Part shown: positions 51,903-61,348 of the stretch, one piece after another
How positions within the stretch are numbered: the stretch's first letter is position 1
Layout: the number at the start of each line of letters is the position of its first letter
Assembly: GCF_004217095.1 (NCBI RefSeq)
Contig: NZ_SHKO01000004.1
Span: 186,001-250,000 of the forward strand
Source of the DNA: Advenella incenata
GTDB taxonomy: Bacteria > Pseudomonadota > Gammaproteobacteria > Burkholderiales > Burkholderiaceae_B
Direction: 5' to 3'
DNA: 64,000 nucleotides
Notes under the pieces: model-generated
Databases searched by the model: none
Told to the model about the DNA's origin: nothing
Seen by the model: the letters and a program-made list of their open reading frames with translations, nothing else
Made by a program: the position numbers and the translations under genes

Positions 51903-52889
51903 TCAGGTTCCCTTTATTCCGGCTGCTTTAATTACCTGGCTCCATTTTCGCGTTTCGGCATCAATAAATTCACCAAACTGGGCAGCGTTACTTTGACTGG
52001 ATTCCAGTCCCAGTGTTGACAGTTTCTGTTGTATGTCCGGATCAGACAGCGCCCGATTGATCTGGTCATCCAGTCTTTTCACAATATCCGCGGGCACGGC
52101 AGTTGGGGCCATGAATCCATACCAGCCGGATGCAACGACATCCGATAACCCCTGCTCACTTAGCGGGGTCGCTGCGGGATAAATTGCACTGGGCGTAGTA
52201 GAGGCAACGCCTAGCACACGCAAACTGCCGCGACGAATGTGTGGCAGTGCGGCCGTGATTGCAGTCAGCGTCGCGTCAATTCGTCCCCCGGCTAGTAAAT
52301 CGGTATAGGCAGCAACATCGCCGCGATATTGAACGGTCAGTCCCTTCACTTTTGCATTGCGAAAGAGTAGTTCGCTGGCAAGGTGAGGTAATGAGCCATA
52401 ACCTGGGGAACCAAAAGTCAGGCCCTTGGATTGTGCTTTTCCGTAGCTGATCAGATCCTTGACAGAGCCTATCGATGTTTTTGCATTAACCACCAGGAAA
52501 AGTGGTGCCACTGCGGTCATGGCGATAGGTTGCAGATCTTTGCGCGGATCATATTGCAGCGGGCCGTACAGTGCTTCCAGCGTTGCGTAAGGCGCCGCAG
52601 CATACAAAATGGTGTATCCATCATTTGGTGCATGTGCGACGAAGCTATTGCCAACCCGCGTACCTGCTCCGGTTTTGTTTTCGACAATAAAAGCCTGTCC
52701 CAGATGCCGGGCAAGATAATCGCCAATCATTCGTGCGGACAGATCATTGGGGCCACCCACGCCATAGGGTGAGACAATTTTAACCGGACGTGACGGCCAG
52801 TCTTCCCGGGAAAATGCCCGTGGAGCGAGGCCGCTGCATATGCCCGCAACTGCCGTTCCCAACAACATGCGTCGATTTATTCCCATCAT
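51903..52889 (-). CDS. Bug-type (TctC-like) periplasmic solute receptor
   Basis: A 328-residue receptor. Its signal has the twin-arginine look (INRRMLLGTAVAGICSG) and ends near APRAFS. The mature part has RPVKIVSPYGVGGPNDLSAR, QAFIVENKTGAGTRVGNSF, and a shorter ligand loop with G-G-P-N-D in place of the more common GG-T/S-x-D. It is divergent from the LysR gene at 53035, which probably controls it together with the synthetase operon. Its 3' end cuts into an old aldehyde dehydrogenase gene. Confidence 0.87.
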   Translation of the reverse strand: MMGINRRMLLGTAVAGICSGLAPRAFSREDWPSRPVKIVSPYGVGGPNDLSARMIGDYLARHLGQAFIVENKTGAGTRVGNSFVAHAPNDGYTILYAAAPYATLEALYGPLQYDPRKDLQPIAMTAVAPLFLVVNAKTSIGSVKDLISYGKAQSKGLTFGSPGYGSLPHLASELLFRNAKVKGLTVQYRGDVAAYTDLLAGGRIDATLTAITAALPHIRRGSLRVLGVASTTPSAIYPAATPLSEQGLSDVVASGWYGFMAPTAVPADIVKRLDDQINRALSDPDIQQKLSTLGLESSQSNAAQFGEFIDAETRKWSQVIKAAGIKGT

Positions 52890-53034
52890 TGTCTCCTGGA
52901 TATTTGAATCGTTGTACCGCTGGCGGGCGGCCTGGCAAGCAGGGAAGGCGCAGACCTGCTGATATAATAGGTCGCCCGCTCTATACGGACAAGCTTGATT
53001 TTCTTTTCAATTTAAAGGCCAGGGTTATAAATCC

Positions 53035-53955
53035 ATGTATGATTCCGAACCGAAGCGACGCGCCTCTACGCCGGAAATCACGCTCCGTCAGTTGCGTGCG
53101 TTCCTTGCGGTTCTTGAATCCGGCAGTTTCTCCGAAGCCGCCAGTACAATGCATTTGTCGCAGGCGGCACTCAGCGGCCTGGTCAAGGAGCTGGAAAGCA
53201 GATTGGGTGTACGTCTGTTGGATCGCGATACGCGCAATGTCAGCGCATCGCCCGTAGGCGTCGCATTTGAACCCCTGGTGCGTCGATTGCTTGGTAATTT
53301 GGAAGAGGCGCTGGAGAGTGTTACTAACCTCAAGGAGTTGCGCAGGGGAGTGGTGCGCGTTGCAGCGCCCGAACCCTTATCCTGTACGTTGCTTCCTGAG
53401 CTCATCGCTCGCTATGAAAAGCACAATCCTGGTATTGACGTTCGATTTGAAGATGTGCCCATCGAACAGGTTTTGTCTCGTTTGCATAGCGGCAGCGCTG
53501 ACATCGGATTTGGGCCGGAAGGCGTGCCTGTTGACGAGGCCATACAAGCCCATATGATCAGGGCCGATCCGCTATGGGTAGCCTTACGGCGGGATGATCC
53601 GCTAGCGGCAAACAAATCAGTATGCTGGAAGGAACTGAGCAACAGGCCACTCATCAACTATATGCCTAACCTCACAGTCAACGTATTGAGCAACGTACCA
53701 CAGCGATACCATCCTCCCAGAATTATTTCCGTGCATCGCGTCAATACTGCGCTTTCCATGCTGCGGGTCCGCCATGGTTACGTGATCTGTCCATCGATGG
53801 CCCGAGATCTGGCAGAGGGATTTGGGTTGACGATTCGTCCGCTATCGCAGCCTACTGTCACGTGGCATATCGCAGTCTTCGCCAGGCACCGGTCATCATT
53901 GTCTCCGGCGGTGGAGAGCTTTCTTGATTTCACCTTGAATTCGCCATTGGCGTGA
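53035..53955 (+). CDS. LysR-family transcriptional regulator
   Basis: A 306-residue LysR protein with HTH at residues 15-75 (TLRQLRAFLAVLESGSFSEA, QAALSGLVKELESRLGVRLL) and a full effector domain. It is divergent from the Bug gene at 51903, and the acyl-CoA synthetase fusion follows 230 bp downstream in the same direction; it is the probable regulator of both. Confidence 0.9.
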   Translation: MYDSEPKRRASTPEITLRQLRAFLAVLESGSFSEAASTMHLSQAALSGLVKELESRLGVRLLDRDTRNVSASPVGVAFEPLVRRLLGNLEEALESVTNLKELRRGVVRVAAPEPLSCTLLPELIARYEKHNPGIDVRFEDVPIEQVLSRLHSGSADIGFGPEGVPVDEAIQAHMIRADPLWVALRRDDPLAANKSVCWKELSNRPLINYMPNLTVNVLSNVPQRYHPPRIISVHRVNTALSMLRVRHGYVICPSMARDLAEGFGLTIRPLSQPTVTWHIAVFARHRSSLSPAVESFLDFTLNSPLA

Positions 53956-54184
53956 TTGATATTACCTCTTGGGCAAGATGAACACACAATGTCTGGCTCT
54001 AGCCAGTTTTGCAGATCAAAAACTGTATATCAATTAATAATCCATTGTTATTAAACTATCATAAATTACAGTTTGTCTTATAAAAAACGGATCGCTATCA
54101 TGGCTCTGTCGTCTCTATGGGTTCAAGAAACTGAACCTGCCTTGCATTCTGCAGAGACATACCACGCGAATTCGCAGACAAACT

Positions 54185-57100
54185 ATGATCCAAGCCAATC
54201 TCGACTCTTTCTTATCGCCAGCGTCCATTGCCGTCGTTGGTGCATCCTCCAACCCGGACAAGATCGGTGCGGTGCCGGTACGCTATCTTGTCGAACACGG
54301 TTACGACGGTGCGCTATACGCCATCAATCCCAACGGGGGACAGATTTACGGACGTCCTGCCTTTGTTTCGCTGCTTGCGGTTAAACAGCCAATAGATCTG
54401 GCCATTTTTGCCATTCCGGCAAGTAGCGCCGAGGCGGCGCTGGACGACGCAATTGCCAGCGGTGTTAAAAATATTGTCATGTTTTCAGCGGGGTTCGCAG
54501 AAACGGGACAATCAGGAAGTCTGGCGCAGGACCGCTTTTCGAGCAGAGCCCGGGCGGCCGGCATTCGGCTACTTGGTCCAAATTGTCTGGGGTTCATCAA
54601 TATTGCCCGGTCTGTGTATGCCACTTTCTCCCCTGTATTGAGTGTCGGGTTGGCCAAACCAGGGCCCATTGGAATCGTCAGCCAGAGCGGGGCCTTCGGT
54701 GCCTATGCATATGCCATGGCACAGCGGCGTGGTGTTGGCCTGTCGAAGTGGATAACGACGGGAAATGAGTCGGATATTGATATTGCGGATTGCATAGCCT
54801 GGATGGCGCGTGATCCGGATACTAAAATCATCATGGCCTATCTTGAAGGTTGCCGCAATGGAGTCAAGTTACGACAGGCACTGGAGCTGGCACGCGCTGC
54901 AGGAAAGCCGGTGGTACTTGTTAAGGTGGGACGTACCAGACTGGGAGCACAGGCAGCAGCATCGCACACTGCAGCCTTGGCAGGCGACGATGCTGTCTAT
55001 GACGCCATGTTCCGTCAATGTGGCGTCTGGCGAGCTCGCTCGATCGAGGAATTTTTTGATATTGGCCAAGGCCTCGCCGTGGCTGGAACCCCAGTCAACG
55101 GGCGCCTGGGTTTGCTTACGGTATCTGGCGGCGTGGGCGCGTTGATGGCAGATGACGCTGCTGATGCTTCAATTGATGTAGCGCCGTTACCACCTGCTGT
55201 GCAAGCGTTGATCCGCAATAAGGTACCTCTGGCTGTTACCGACAATCCTGTTGATCTGACAGGTCAGGTAACCACTGAACCGGAAGTGATCGAGCTGGCT
55301 GCCCGAGCCATGTTGGGAGAAGCAGATTATGGCAGCCTTCTTATATTCCTTGCCGCCTATGGTAGCACCCCGATCATGCAGCAACTTCAGCGCAAGCTGG
55401 CCCAGGATTTGCGACGTGATTTCCCAGACCGAGTCATTATCTTCAGTGCGCTCATTGGTGCTGAGCAACTGCAGATGCTCGAAGCGCTAGGTTGTCTGTG
55501 TTTCTCGGATCCGGCAAGAGCCATTCGCGTTCTGGCAGCCATGAACTTTTTTGCAGCCCATCATGAACGGCCTTTAACACCGGACCAACCGAAGGGTGAG
55601 ACCGTTCGCCTGCATCGCGAAGTCTACAATGAAGCCGAAGCGATGGATTTATTGGCCGGTTTTGGTTTTTCTACCGTCCCGTTGCGTCAAGCCCGATCTC
55701 GCGATGATGCAACTGTCTGCGCTCGTCATTTGGGTTTTCCCGTGGTCATGAAGGTATTGTCCTCCGACATTATTCACAAGAGCGATGCAGGCGGCGTTGT
55801 CTTGAATATACGGGATGGAGACGAAGCTGGTGCCGCTTATGACAGTATCGTGGCAGCAGTGGGCTGTGCAGAACCAACTGCTCAGTTAGACGGCGTGCTT
55901 ATTGCACCGATGGTCCGCGGGGGCATCGAATGTATTCTCGGCGTGCGTCAAGACCCCTCGCTGGGGGCCGTTGTCATGTTGGGTTCGGGTGGCATCAATG
56001 TTGAACTGATGGGCGATATTGCACTCCGGCTTGCGCCTGTCAATCGTGAGCAGGCTCAGGAGATGATCAGCGAATTGAAAATAGCTCCTCTGTTAGCCGG
56101 TGCACGAGGTTTATCAAGCGCGGATGTCAACGCCCTTACTGATGCCATCGTGCGTATCTCGCAATTCGCACTCGCGGCTGGCAACAGCCTCGTTTCATTG
56201 GAAATAAATCCAATTATGGTGATGCCTGAAGGCCAGGGTGCAATCGCACTGGATGCCGTTTTATTGACCCGCTCGCCAATGTCCGCGACATCACCAGACG
56301 CTTGTTCTGCCGTCATGACCACGTTGCCGCTGTTTGAGATGGCACGTATGCGGGCTGCAACAACCCCGCGGCGTCATTCCGTGCAGGGTTTTGCTGGGGA
56401 TGCGCCGGACTCGAGCATGCGCTGGGTGAATCAATTTACGCATACACGTCGCTTGCGAAGCCCTGACGATAAGGAAGTTGTCACACCCAATAACGACACA
56501 TTGTTTTCGAATGCCTGGCTTGATTTGTCCGCAGGTCCATTGATAATCGACGTGCCGGCATTCGGATCTCGTTATTGGGTGTTGGGGTTCCTTGATGCCT
56601 GGACCAATCCGTGGGCCTATGCGGGGCGGCGAACGACTGGAGGAAAGGCGCAACGGCTCTTTGTCCACGGACCTGGGTGGGACGGGGAAATCCCTGCGGG
56701 GATGCATGTCATTAGTGCGCCCAGTGAAGATGTATGGATCATTGGACGTATCCTGGTGGATGCAGATTCTACAGATCTTGCGAAGGTGCATGCTCTGCAA
56801 GATCGCTTTGCTATCTGCAGGCCTGACGGCGCGCCGGCGCTGTCCACCGTTGATTGCCTTATCCATAATCGGGATACGGGCACACCGGACGCGAGCGAAT
56901 ACTTGCGCGTGCTGGATATGATGCTCCGCCGTAATCCTCCTGCGGCGCCGGTGCCGGGATGGCCGCCGGCCACATGCGACATTCATACAGCACTGGACGA
57001 GGTTTACACCAATCTGCGCGAAGTGGCCAATTCATCAGCGCTGGGTGGAGGATGGACGACTGCTATCAGTATACGTACCGGGTTCGACGACGACATTGTG

Positions 57101-57529
57101 ACGCGCGCAAGAGTAGCACGCAATTGGATCGGCACGCTTGGAATCGACGAGGCGATGTATATCATGGCTGAAGTCGATGCAAGAGATGAGGCGCTGACAG
57201 GACAACGACGCTATGTCTTGCGCTTTGCACCTGGCGAAGGTCCGAAGGTCGATGCATTCTGGTCAATTACGTTATATCGACGCAGCGACTGCCTGCTTGT
57301 TGCCAATCCGATTAATCGATATTCCATAGGTGATCGGACTCAAGGTTTGCGCCGTGATGCAGACGGCGGCTTGAGCATCGCTATTCAGGCAGATAACCCT
57401 GGGTTAGGAAAAAACTGGTTGCCGGCTCCGTCTGGAGAAAATTTCTACCTGACCTTGCGGCTATATCAGCCGCAACGACCACATCTTGAAGGTACGTTTT
57501 CTTATCCGGCAATTGAGCGAGTAGATTGA
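54185..57529 (+). CDS. Fusion: ADP-forming acyl-CoA synthetase with DUF1254 and DUF1214
   Basis: One open frame of 1114 residues. Residues 5-140 form the CoA-binding domain (SIAVVGASSNPDKIGAVPVR), 150-290 the succinyl-CoA-ligase-like part with GPIGIVSQSGAFGAYAYAMA and the phospho-His segment AAASHTAALAGDDAVYDA (His261), 300-465 the second ligase domain, 470-695 an ATP-grasp (FPVVMKVLSSDIIHKSDAGG, ending LEINPIMVMPEG). This is the whole of an ADP-forming acetate/acyl-CoA ligase (about 700 residues). From residue 711 comes DUF1254 (PLFEMARMRAATTPRRHS, VTPNNDTLFSNAWLDLSAGP) and then DUF1214 (near 980-1105, LLVANPINRYSIGDRTQG). Those domains normally make a separate exported protein. A Met in CSAVMTTLPLFEM may mark the old start. 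No signal peptide is present. Confidence 0.9.
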   Translation: MIQANLDSFLSPASIAVVGASSNPDKIGAVPVRYLVEHGYDGALYAINPNGGQIYGRPAFVSLLAVKQPIDLAIFAIPASSAEAALDDAIASGVKNIVMFSAGFAETGQSGSLAQDRFSSRARAAGIRLLGPNCLGFINIARSVYATFSPVLSVGLAKPGPIGIVSQSGAFGAYAYAMAQRRGVGLSKWITTGNESDIDIADCIAWMARDPDTKIIMAYLEGCRNGVKLRQALELARAAGKPVVLVKVGRTRLGAQAAASHTAALAGDDAVYDAMFRQCGVWRARSIEEFFDIGQGLAVAGTPVNGRLGLLTVSGGVGALMADDAADASIDVAPLPPAVQALIRNKVPLAVTDNPVDLTGQVTTEPEVIELAARAMLGEADYGSLLIFLAAYGSTPIMQQLQRKLAQDLRRDFPDRVIIFSALIGAEQLQMLEALGCLCFSDPARAIRVLAAMNFFAAHHERPLTPDQPKGETVRLHREVYNEAEAMDLLAGFGFSTVPLRQARSRDDATVCARHLGFPVVMKVLSSDIIHKSDAGGVVLNIRDGDEAGAAYDSIVAAVGCAEPTAQLDGVLIAPMVRGGIECILGVRQDPSLGAVVMLGSGGINVELMGDIALRLAPVNREQAQEMISELKIAPLLAGARGLSSADVNALTDAIVRISQFALAAGNSLVSLEINPIMVMPEGQGAIALDAVLLTRSPMSATSPDACSAVMTTLPLFEMARMRAATTPRRHSVQGFAGDAPDSSMRWVNQFTHTRRLRSPDDKEVVTPNNDTLFSNAWLDLSAGPLIIDVPAFGSRYWVLGFLDAWTNPWAYAGRRTTGGKAQRLFVHGPGWDGEIPAGMHVISAPSEDVWIIGRILVDADSTDLAKVHALQDRFAICRPDGAPALSTVDCLIHNRDTGTPDASEYLRVLDMMLRRNPPAAPVPGWPPATCDIHTALDEVYTNLREVANSSALGGGWTTAISIRTGFDDDIVTRARVARNWIGTLGIDEAMYIMAEVDARDEALTGQRRYVLRFAPGEGPKVDAFWSITLYRRSDCLLVANPINRYSIGDRTQGLRRDADGGLSIAIQADNPGLGKNWLPAPSGENFYLTLRLYQPQRPHLEGTFSYPAIERVD

Positions 57530-57626
57530 ATACAAATAAGTCTATGACAAAAGAAATATTGTTAAAAATCAGGTAAGAAAATTATTACTATTCGCATGGC
57601 GAAACCATGCGGAGGAGAAATAGATA

Positions 57627-58559
57627 ATGGACGCTAAGAAATTGAAGGATCGCGTTGCAATTGTGACGGGCGCCGGTACCGGTCTGGGACGTGCGCACGC
57701 ACTGGAATTGGCGCGCCATGGTGCGCTGGTGGTGGTCAATGACATCAGCGGTCTGGCTCAGGCCGTAGTAGATGACATATGCGAAGCAGGGGGCAAGGGT
57801 ATTGCCAACTGCGGTGATGTGACTTCCTACCAGGATATGCAGGCGATGGCTGAACAGACACGCGACCACTTTGGGCGAGTGGATATACTGGTGAATAATG
57901 CAGGCATTTTACGCGACCGAACGTTTGCCAAAATGACTTTGGACGATTTTCGTCTGGTGATGGAAGTGCATGTAATGGGTGCAGTAAATGCCATCAAAGC
58001 CGTCTGGACGCAAATGCAATTGCAGCAATATGGTCGGATCATACTGACGACTTCCTCTTCCGGGCTGTACGGTAATTTTGGCCAGTCAAACTATGGCGCT
58101 GCCAAGATGGCACTGGTTGGCCTGATGCAAACATTGTCTCTGGAAGGTGCGAAGCATAACATCCGAGTCAATTGCCTGGCGCCTGCAGCAATAACGGCCA
58201 TGACAGCAGGCTTGCTGCCTGATGAGGCTGTCAAGGTGTTGACGGCGGAGCGAGTCAGCCCGGGCCTGATCGCCTTGCTAGGAGAGCAAGCACCGACGCG
58301 AATGATTATGTTGGCAGGCGGAGGCAGCTTTGAATCGGCCCATATAACCATGACCAGGGGAGTGCATGTCAGTTGGAAAAACGACCCGGCAAAGCAAGTG
58401 TGTGAGCAACTGGACCGAATTTTGGATCAGACCGAGCAGTTTGTCCCAGCGTCAGGATGGGATCAGTCGAAACACGAATTGGGCAAAGCGTTCCATGCTG
58501 TTGGAGCATTCGCGGAAGATGGCCCCGACGGAGATCGCGGCGTAGGCCAACCAAGCTAG
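57627..58559 (+). CDS. Short-chain dehydrogenase (17-beta-HSD4 / FabG-like)
   Basis: A 310-residue SDR: LKDRVAIVTGAGTGLGRAHA, ALVVVNDISG, NNAGILRDRTFAKM, catalytic Ser in TTSSSGLYGNFGQ and Y-x-x-x-K in YGAAKMALVGL. The tail of 60 residues resembles that of peroxisomal-type hydroxyacyl-CoA dehydrogenases, suggesting a 3-hydroxyacyl-CoA or beta-hydroxy acid substrate. It is 97 bp behind the synthetase fusion and probably co-transcribed, so the pair may activate and oxidise one acid. RBS GGAGGAGAAA. Confidence 0.92.
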   Translation: MDAKKLKDRVAIVTGAGTGLGRAHALELARHGALVVVNDISGLAQAVVDDICEAGGKGIANCGDVTSYQDMQAMAEQTRDHFGRVDILVNNAGILRDRTFAKMTLDDFRLVMEVHVMGAVNAIKAVWTQMQLQQYGRIILTTSSSGLYGNFGQSNYGAAKMALVGLMQTLSLEGAKHNIRVNCLAPAAITAMTAGLLPDEAVKVLTAERVSPGLIALLGEQAPTRMIMLAGGGSFESAHITMTRGVHVSWKNDPAKQVCEQLDRILDQTEQFVPASGWDQSKHELGKAFHAVGAFAEDGPDGDRGVGQPS

Positions 58560-58690
58560 CTTTGCAAAAGCAGGTGCCCCTTGTGCAGACGAACGATCTA
58601 TGCCACGACGCCTCTGACGCAATGAGATGACGCCTCAAACCTGGCGTCGCCTCCAGTGCGACTCATCAGAGCCTGACAACGTGCTTAGCG

Positions 58691-59701
58691 CTACTCCACC
58701 TTGATGTTTGATTCGCTGATCACACTCGACCATTTTTGTGTTTGATCCTGCATAAACTTGCCAAATTCTGCCGGTGAAGAGGGCGTAGTCTGGATAGCCT
58801 GTTTGTCAAAAAATGCAGCCATTTCGGGTGTATTCAGAACGGTTTTGATTTCTGTGTTCAGACGCGAAATGATGTCTTCGGGTGTGCCGGCCGGCGCCAG
58901 CATGCCGATCCAGGACTTGGCTTCGAAAGACGGATAATACTGAGTGATGGACGGCACGTCCGGCAATTGAGGTATCGGCTGTTTGGTTGTGACCGCAAGC
59001 GCTTTGAGCTTGCCTGCGCGGATATGTGAAAGGACAGAGCTTGTACTGACAAACATGACCTGAACGCGCGCCGCCAGTAAATCGGCAATGGCGGGCGCGC
59101 CACCTTTGTACGGAATATGCGTAAGATTGATGCCAGTAGTCGACTTGAATAATTCAGCCGCAAGCTGGTTTGAACTGCCTGCGCCCGTTGATGCATAGTT
59201 CAGGGCGGTGGGATCGCGTTTTGCCATTGCAACGAGCTCCGGAACGTTATTGGCTGGTACGGAAGCCGGTACGGCAAGAACCAAGGCCGAGGTGCCGAGC
59301 AACGATATCGGCGTCAGGTCCTTGTCGGAGTCGAATGGCAACTTGTACAGAAGCGGGTTGATGGCGTGTGTGTCGAAAGCCATCAGCAATGTGTATCCGT
59401 CCGGTGCTGAACGGGCAACCTGCGCGGCACCAATCGAACCACCGGCACCCGCTTTGTTGACGACCACTAACGGTTGCTTTAATGCGCCACTTAACTGGCG
59501 AGCCATGCTTCTGGTGACGACGTCGACAATGCCGCCCGGGGGAAACGGTACGACAAGCTCTATCGGCTTTTGTGGGTAAGCTGCAGATGCTGGGGTGGCA
59601 ATACAGGCCAGCATGACGAAGGCTAGTGCATTTCCGAAAATGCGTGCCGGGGCACGACCAATCTTTTCTTTTGCGATTTGCTTGTATTTATAGAAAGGCA
59701 T
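58691..59701 (-). CDS. Bug-type (TctC-like) periplasmic solute receptor
   Basis: A 336-residue receptor with a long signal region (GNALAFVMLACIATPASA ends near residue 40). Motifs: KPIELVVPFPPGGIVDVVTR, QPLVVVNKAGAGGSIGAAQV, HIPYKGGAPAIADLLA. It is the last gene of the leftward tetR-cyclase-Bug unit. It lies convergent with the SDR gene, and presumably feeds the cyclase family hydrolase. No tctAB genes accompany it. Confidence 0.87.
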   Translation of the reverse strand: MPFYKYKQIAKEKIGRAPARIFGNALAFVMLACIATPASAAYPQKPIELVVPFPPGGIVDVVTRSMARQLSGALKQPLVVVNKAGAGGSIGAAQVARSAPDGYTLLMAFDTHAINPLLYKLPFDSDKDLTPISLLGTSALVLAVPASVPANNVPELVAMAKRDPTALNYASTGAGSSNQLAAELFKSTTGINLTHIPYKGGAPAIADLLAARVQVMFVSTSSVLSHIRAGKLKALAVTTKQPIPQLPDVPSITQYYPSFEAKSWIGMLAPAGTPEDIISRLNTEIKTVLNTPEMAAFFDKQAIQTTPSSPAEFGKFMQDQTQKWSSVISESNIKVE

Positions 59702-59749
59702 AATGTAAACCATTGTCTCGGTGGTTGTGAAGGGATGGGTAAGGCGTTG

Positions 59750-60535
59750 CTAATCCAGGATCGCCACTGTCCGACACCAGCCCGCTGAGGCATCTTTGAT
59801 CTTTATGGGAAAACAACTGATCGTAAATCCATGGGACGGCAACTGATCCAGGTTTGTGAGCTTTTCCATCTGGAAATAGCCGATTTCACGACCTGCTTTG
59901 TGGCCTTCCCAGAGGATGGCTGGATCTTTGCTTTTGTTAAATCGCTCAATGACATACTTGAATGCGGGATCCCAGCTGTACGAGTCGGTACCGACAATCC
60001 GCACGCCTTGCTCCAGCATCCATAGTGTGGCGTCGCGTCCGAAACCACAGGCACTTTCCCAATAATCCGCTTGCCCTTGTCTGGCTCCAGCACGCGTGTT
60101 GGCGACCACGATATCCAGGGGTTTGAGTTCGTACCCGATGCGCTCAAGCTCCTCTTGTATGTCTTGTGGCGTGACCACGTAGCCAGCTTCAAAGTGACGA
60201 AAATCCAGCTTGACGCCAGGCCTCAGGCACCAGTCGAGAGGCACCTGATCGATGCCGGGTGCGGGCTCGCCGCCCTCGGTTAATGCGTGATTGGTGGTAG
60301 GGTGGTAGTGCCAGGGAGCATCCATATGGGTGCCGGCGTGGGTTGATAATGAAATTTTTTCCACGGCCCAGGCTTTCCGGTCGGGCATGTCAGCGGGAGT
60401 CACCCCTGGCAGAAGTTTGCTGAACAATTCCCACGAATCGTCGTGATTGACATAGTCAATTTTTGGTTGGTGGTGGGCAGGAGAGGTGGGCTTGTCTTCA
60501 AGAGTGACTGATAGGTCGATAATTTTTCGGGTCAT
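59750..60535 (-). CDS. Cyclase-family hydrolase (kynurenine formamidase-like)
   Basis: A 261-residue protein of the metal-dependent cyclase family. It starts KIIDLSVTLEDKPTSP and has the metal-binding motif SLSTHAGTHMDAPWHYHP (H-x-G-T-H-x-D-x-P-x-H). Family members hydrolyse N-formylkynurenine or ring amides and lactones, or form cyclic products. The ATG at 60535 is selected; the remaining upstream codons overlap the tetR gene. It lies between tetR and a Bug receptor and probably converts the captured compound. Confidence 0.9.
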   Translation of the reverse strand: MTRKIIDLSVTLEDKPTSPAHHQPKIDYVNHDDSWELFSKLLPGVTPADMPDRKAWAVEKISLSTHAGTHMDAPWHYHPTTNHALTEGGEPAPGIDQVPLDWCLRPGVKLDFRHFEAGYVVTPQDIQEELERIGYELKPLDIVVANTRAGARQGQADYWESACGFGRDATLWMLEQGVRIVGTDSYSWDPAFKYVIERFNKSKDPAILWEGHKAGREIGYFQMEKLTNLDQLPSHGFTISCFPIKIKDASAGWCRTVAILD

Positions 60536-60546
60536 GCGTGTCCTTT

Positions 60547-61194
60547 TTATTTGCGAACAGTCTTGGAGACGTTGGGCGCCGAAAATCCGGCGACCACGAA
60601 TGCAACCAGCTGTTTGATGATTACTGTAGGATCGTCCGTGTCGCAAAGCCCGGCCGATAGTCTGTTAAGGCGATGATAGTTTTTATCACCATCGCTGATG
60701 ATGTACATCATTGCGCCAATGGTGAAGGAATAGCGCCAGAATGCTTCTTCACGGTTCAACCCAGGCGTGACTTTCATAAAAGACTCGACGAACAGCAGGG
60801 CCATGGCGTCGTATTGTTCAAAGATCGCGACGTTGGTTGTTGCCTGCGGCAGGGCCCTGGCTTGCATCAGCAGCCTGACCAGAAGCCGGCTATCGCCAGT
60901 GGTCTGCAGGCTATGCATGATGGGCGGAGCGACCAGCGCATCCACAATTCGTTCCAGCGTCAGCATCCCGTCTCCTGACAGTTTTTCAAGGGCCTGCATA
61001 CGCAAGGCGTTGATCGGCTGGGCGACCGATTCAAGTACGGCGCGTATCAGGTCATCTTTATTGCCGAAATGGTAATGGATTGCTGCGACATTGACGTCTG
61101 CGAGCGTCGTAATATCTTTTAATGAAATTGCGTCAAAACCCCGGGTCGCGAAAAGAGTGAGGGCGCTGGCGGTGATTTTTTCTTTAGTCGACAT
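60547..61194 (-). CDS. TetR-family repressor
   Basis: A 215-residue regulator: HTH at residues 5-52 (KITASALTLFATRGFDAIS, TTLADVNVAAIHYHFGNKD), then a long C-terminal domain of the CerR/PsrA-like size. The ATG at 61194 is favoured because the alternative 27 bases upstream lies inside the 46-bp palindrome 61203-61248. The gene heads the tetR-cyclase-Bug unit and probably represses it and itself through that palindrome. Confidence 0.9.
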   Translation of the reverse strand: MSTKEKITASALTLFATRGFDAISLKDITTLADVNVAAIHYHFGNKDDLIRAVLESVAQPINALRMQALEKLSGDGMLTLERIVDALVAPPIMHSLQTTGDSRLLVRLLMQARALPQATTNVAIFEQYDAMALLFVESFMKVTPGLNREEAFWRYSFTIGAMMYIISDGDKNYHRLNRLSAGLCDTDDPTVIIKQLVAFVVAGFSAPNVSKTVRK

Positions 61195-61202
61195 GCATCT
61201 CA

Positions 61203-61248
61203 GTTTAAATATAAATTTCAAATAATTATTTGAAATTTATATTTAAAC
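61203..61248. promoter_or_regulatory. 46-bp perfect palindrome, TetR operator region
   Basis: Bases 61203-61225 are the exact reverse complement of 61226-61248 with no spacer and no mismatch; the half-site is AT-rich (GTTTAAATATAAATTTCAAA and ATA). On the minus strand TTGACA (61262-61257) is placed so that the -10 falls in the first arm. The site is directly in front of the tetR start codon, so it is almost certainly the autoregulatory operator. Confidence 0.8.
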
Positions 61249-61348
61249 CATGCCAGTGTCAAGATGTTTACAAAAAATCTGACTTACACATTTGAAATGA
61301 AGGCTATGCACACTTAACCTAAGGGCTGGCTCAATCGAGGACGCGATT

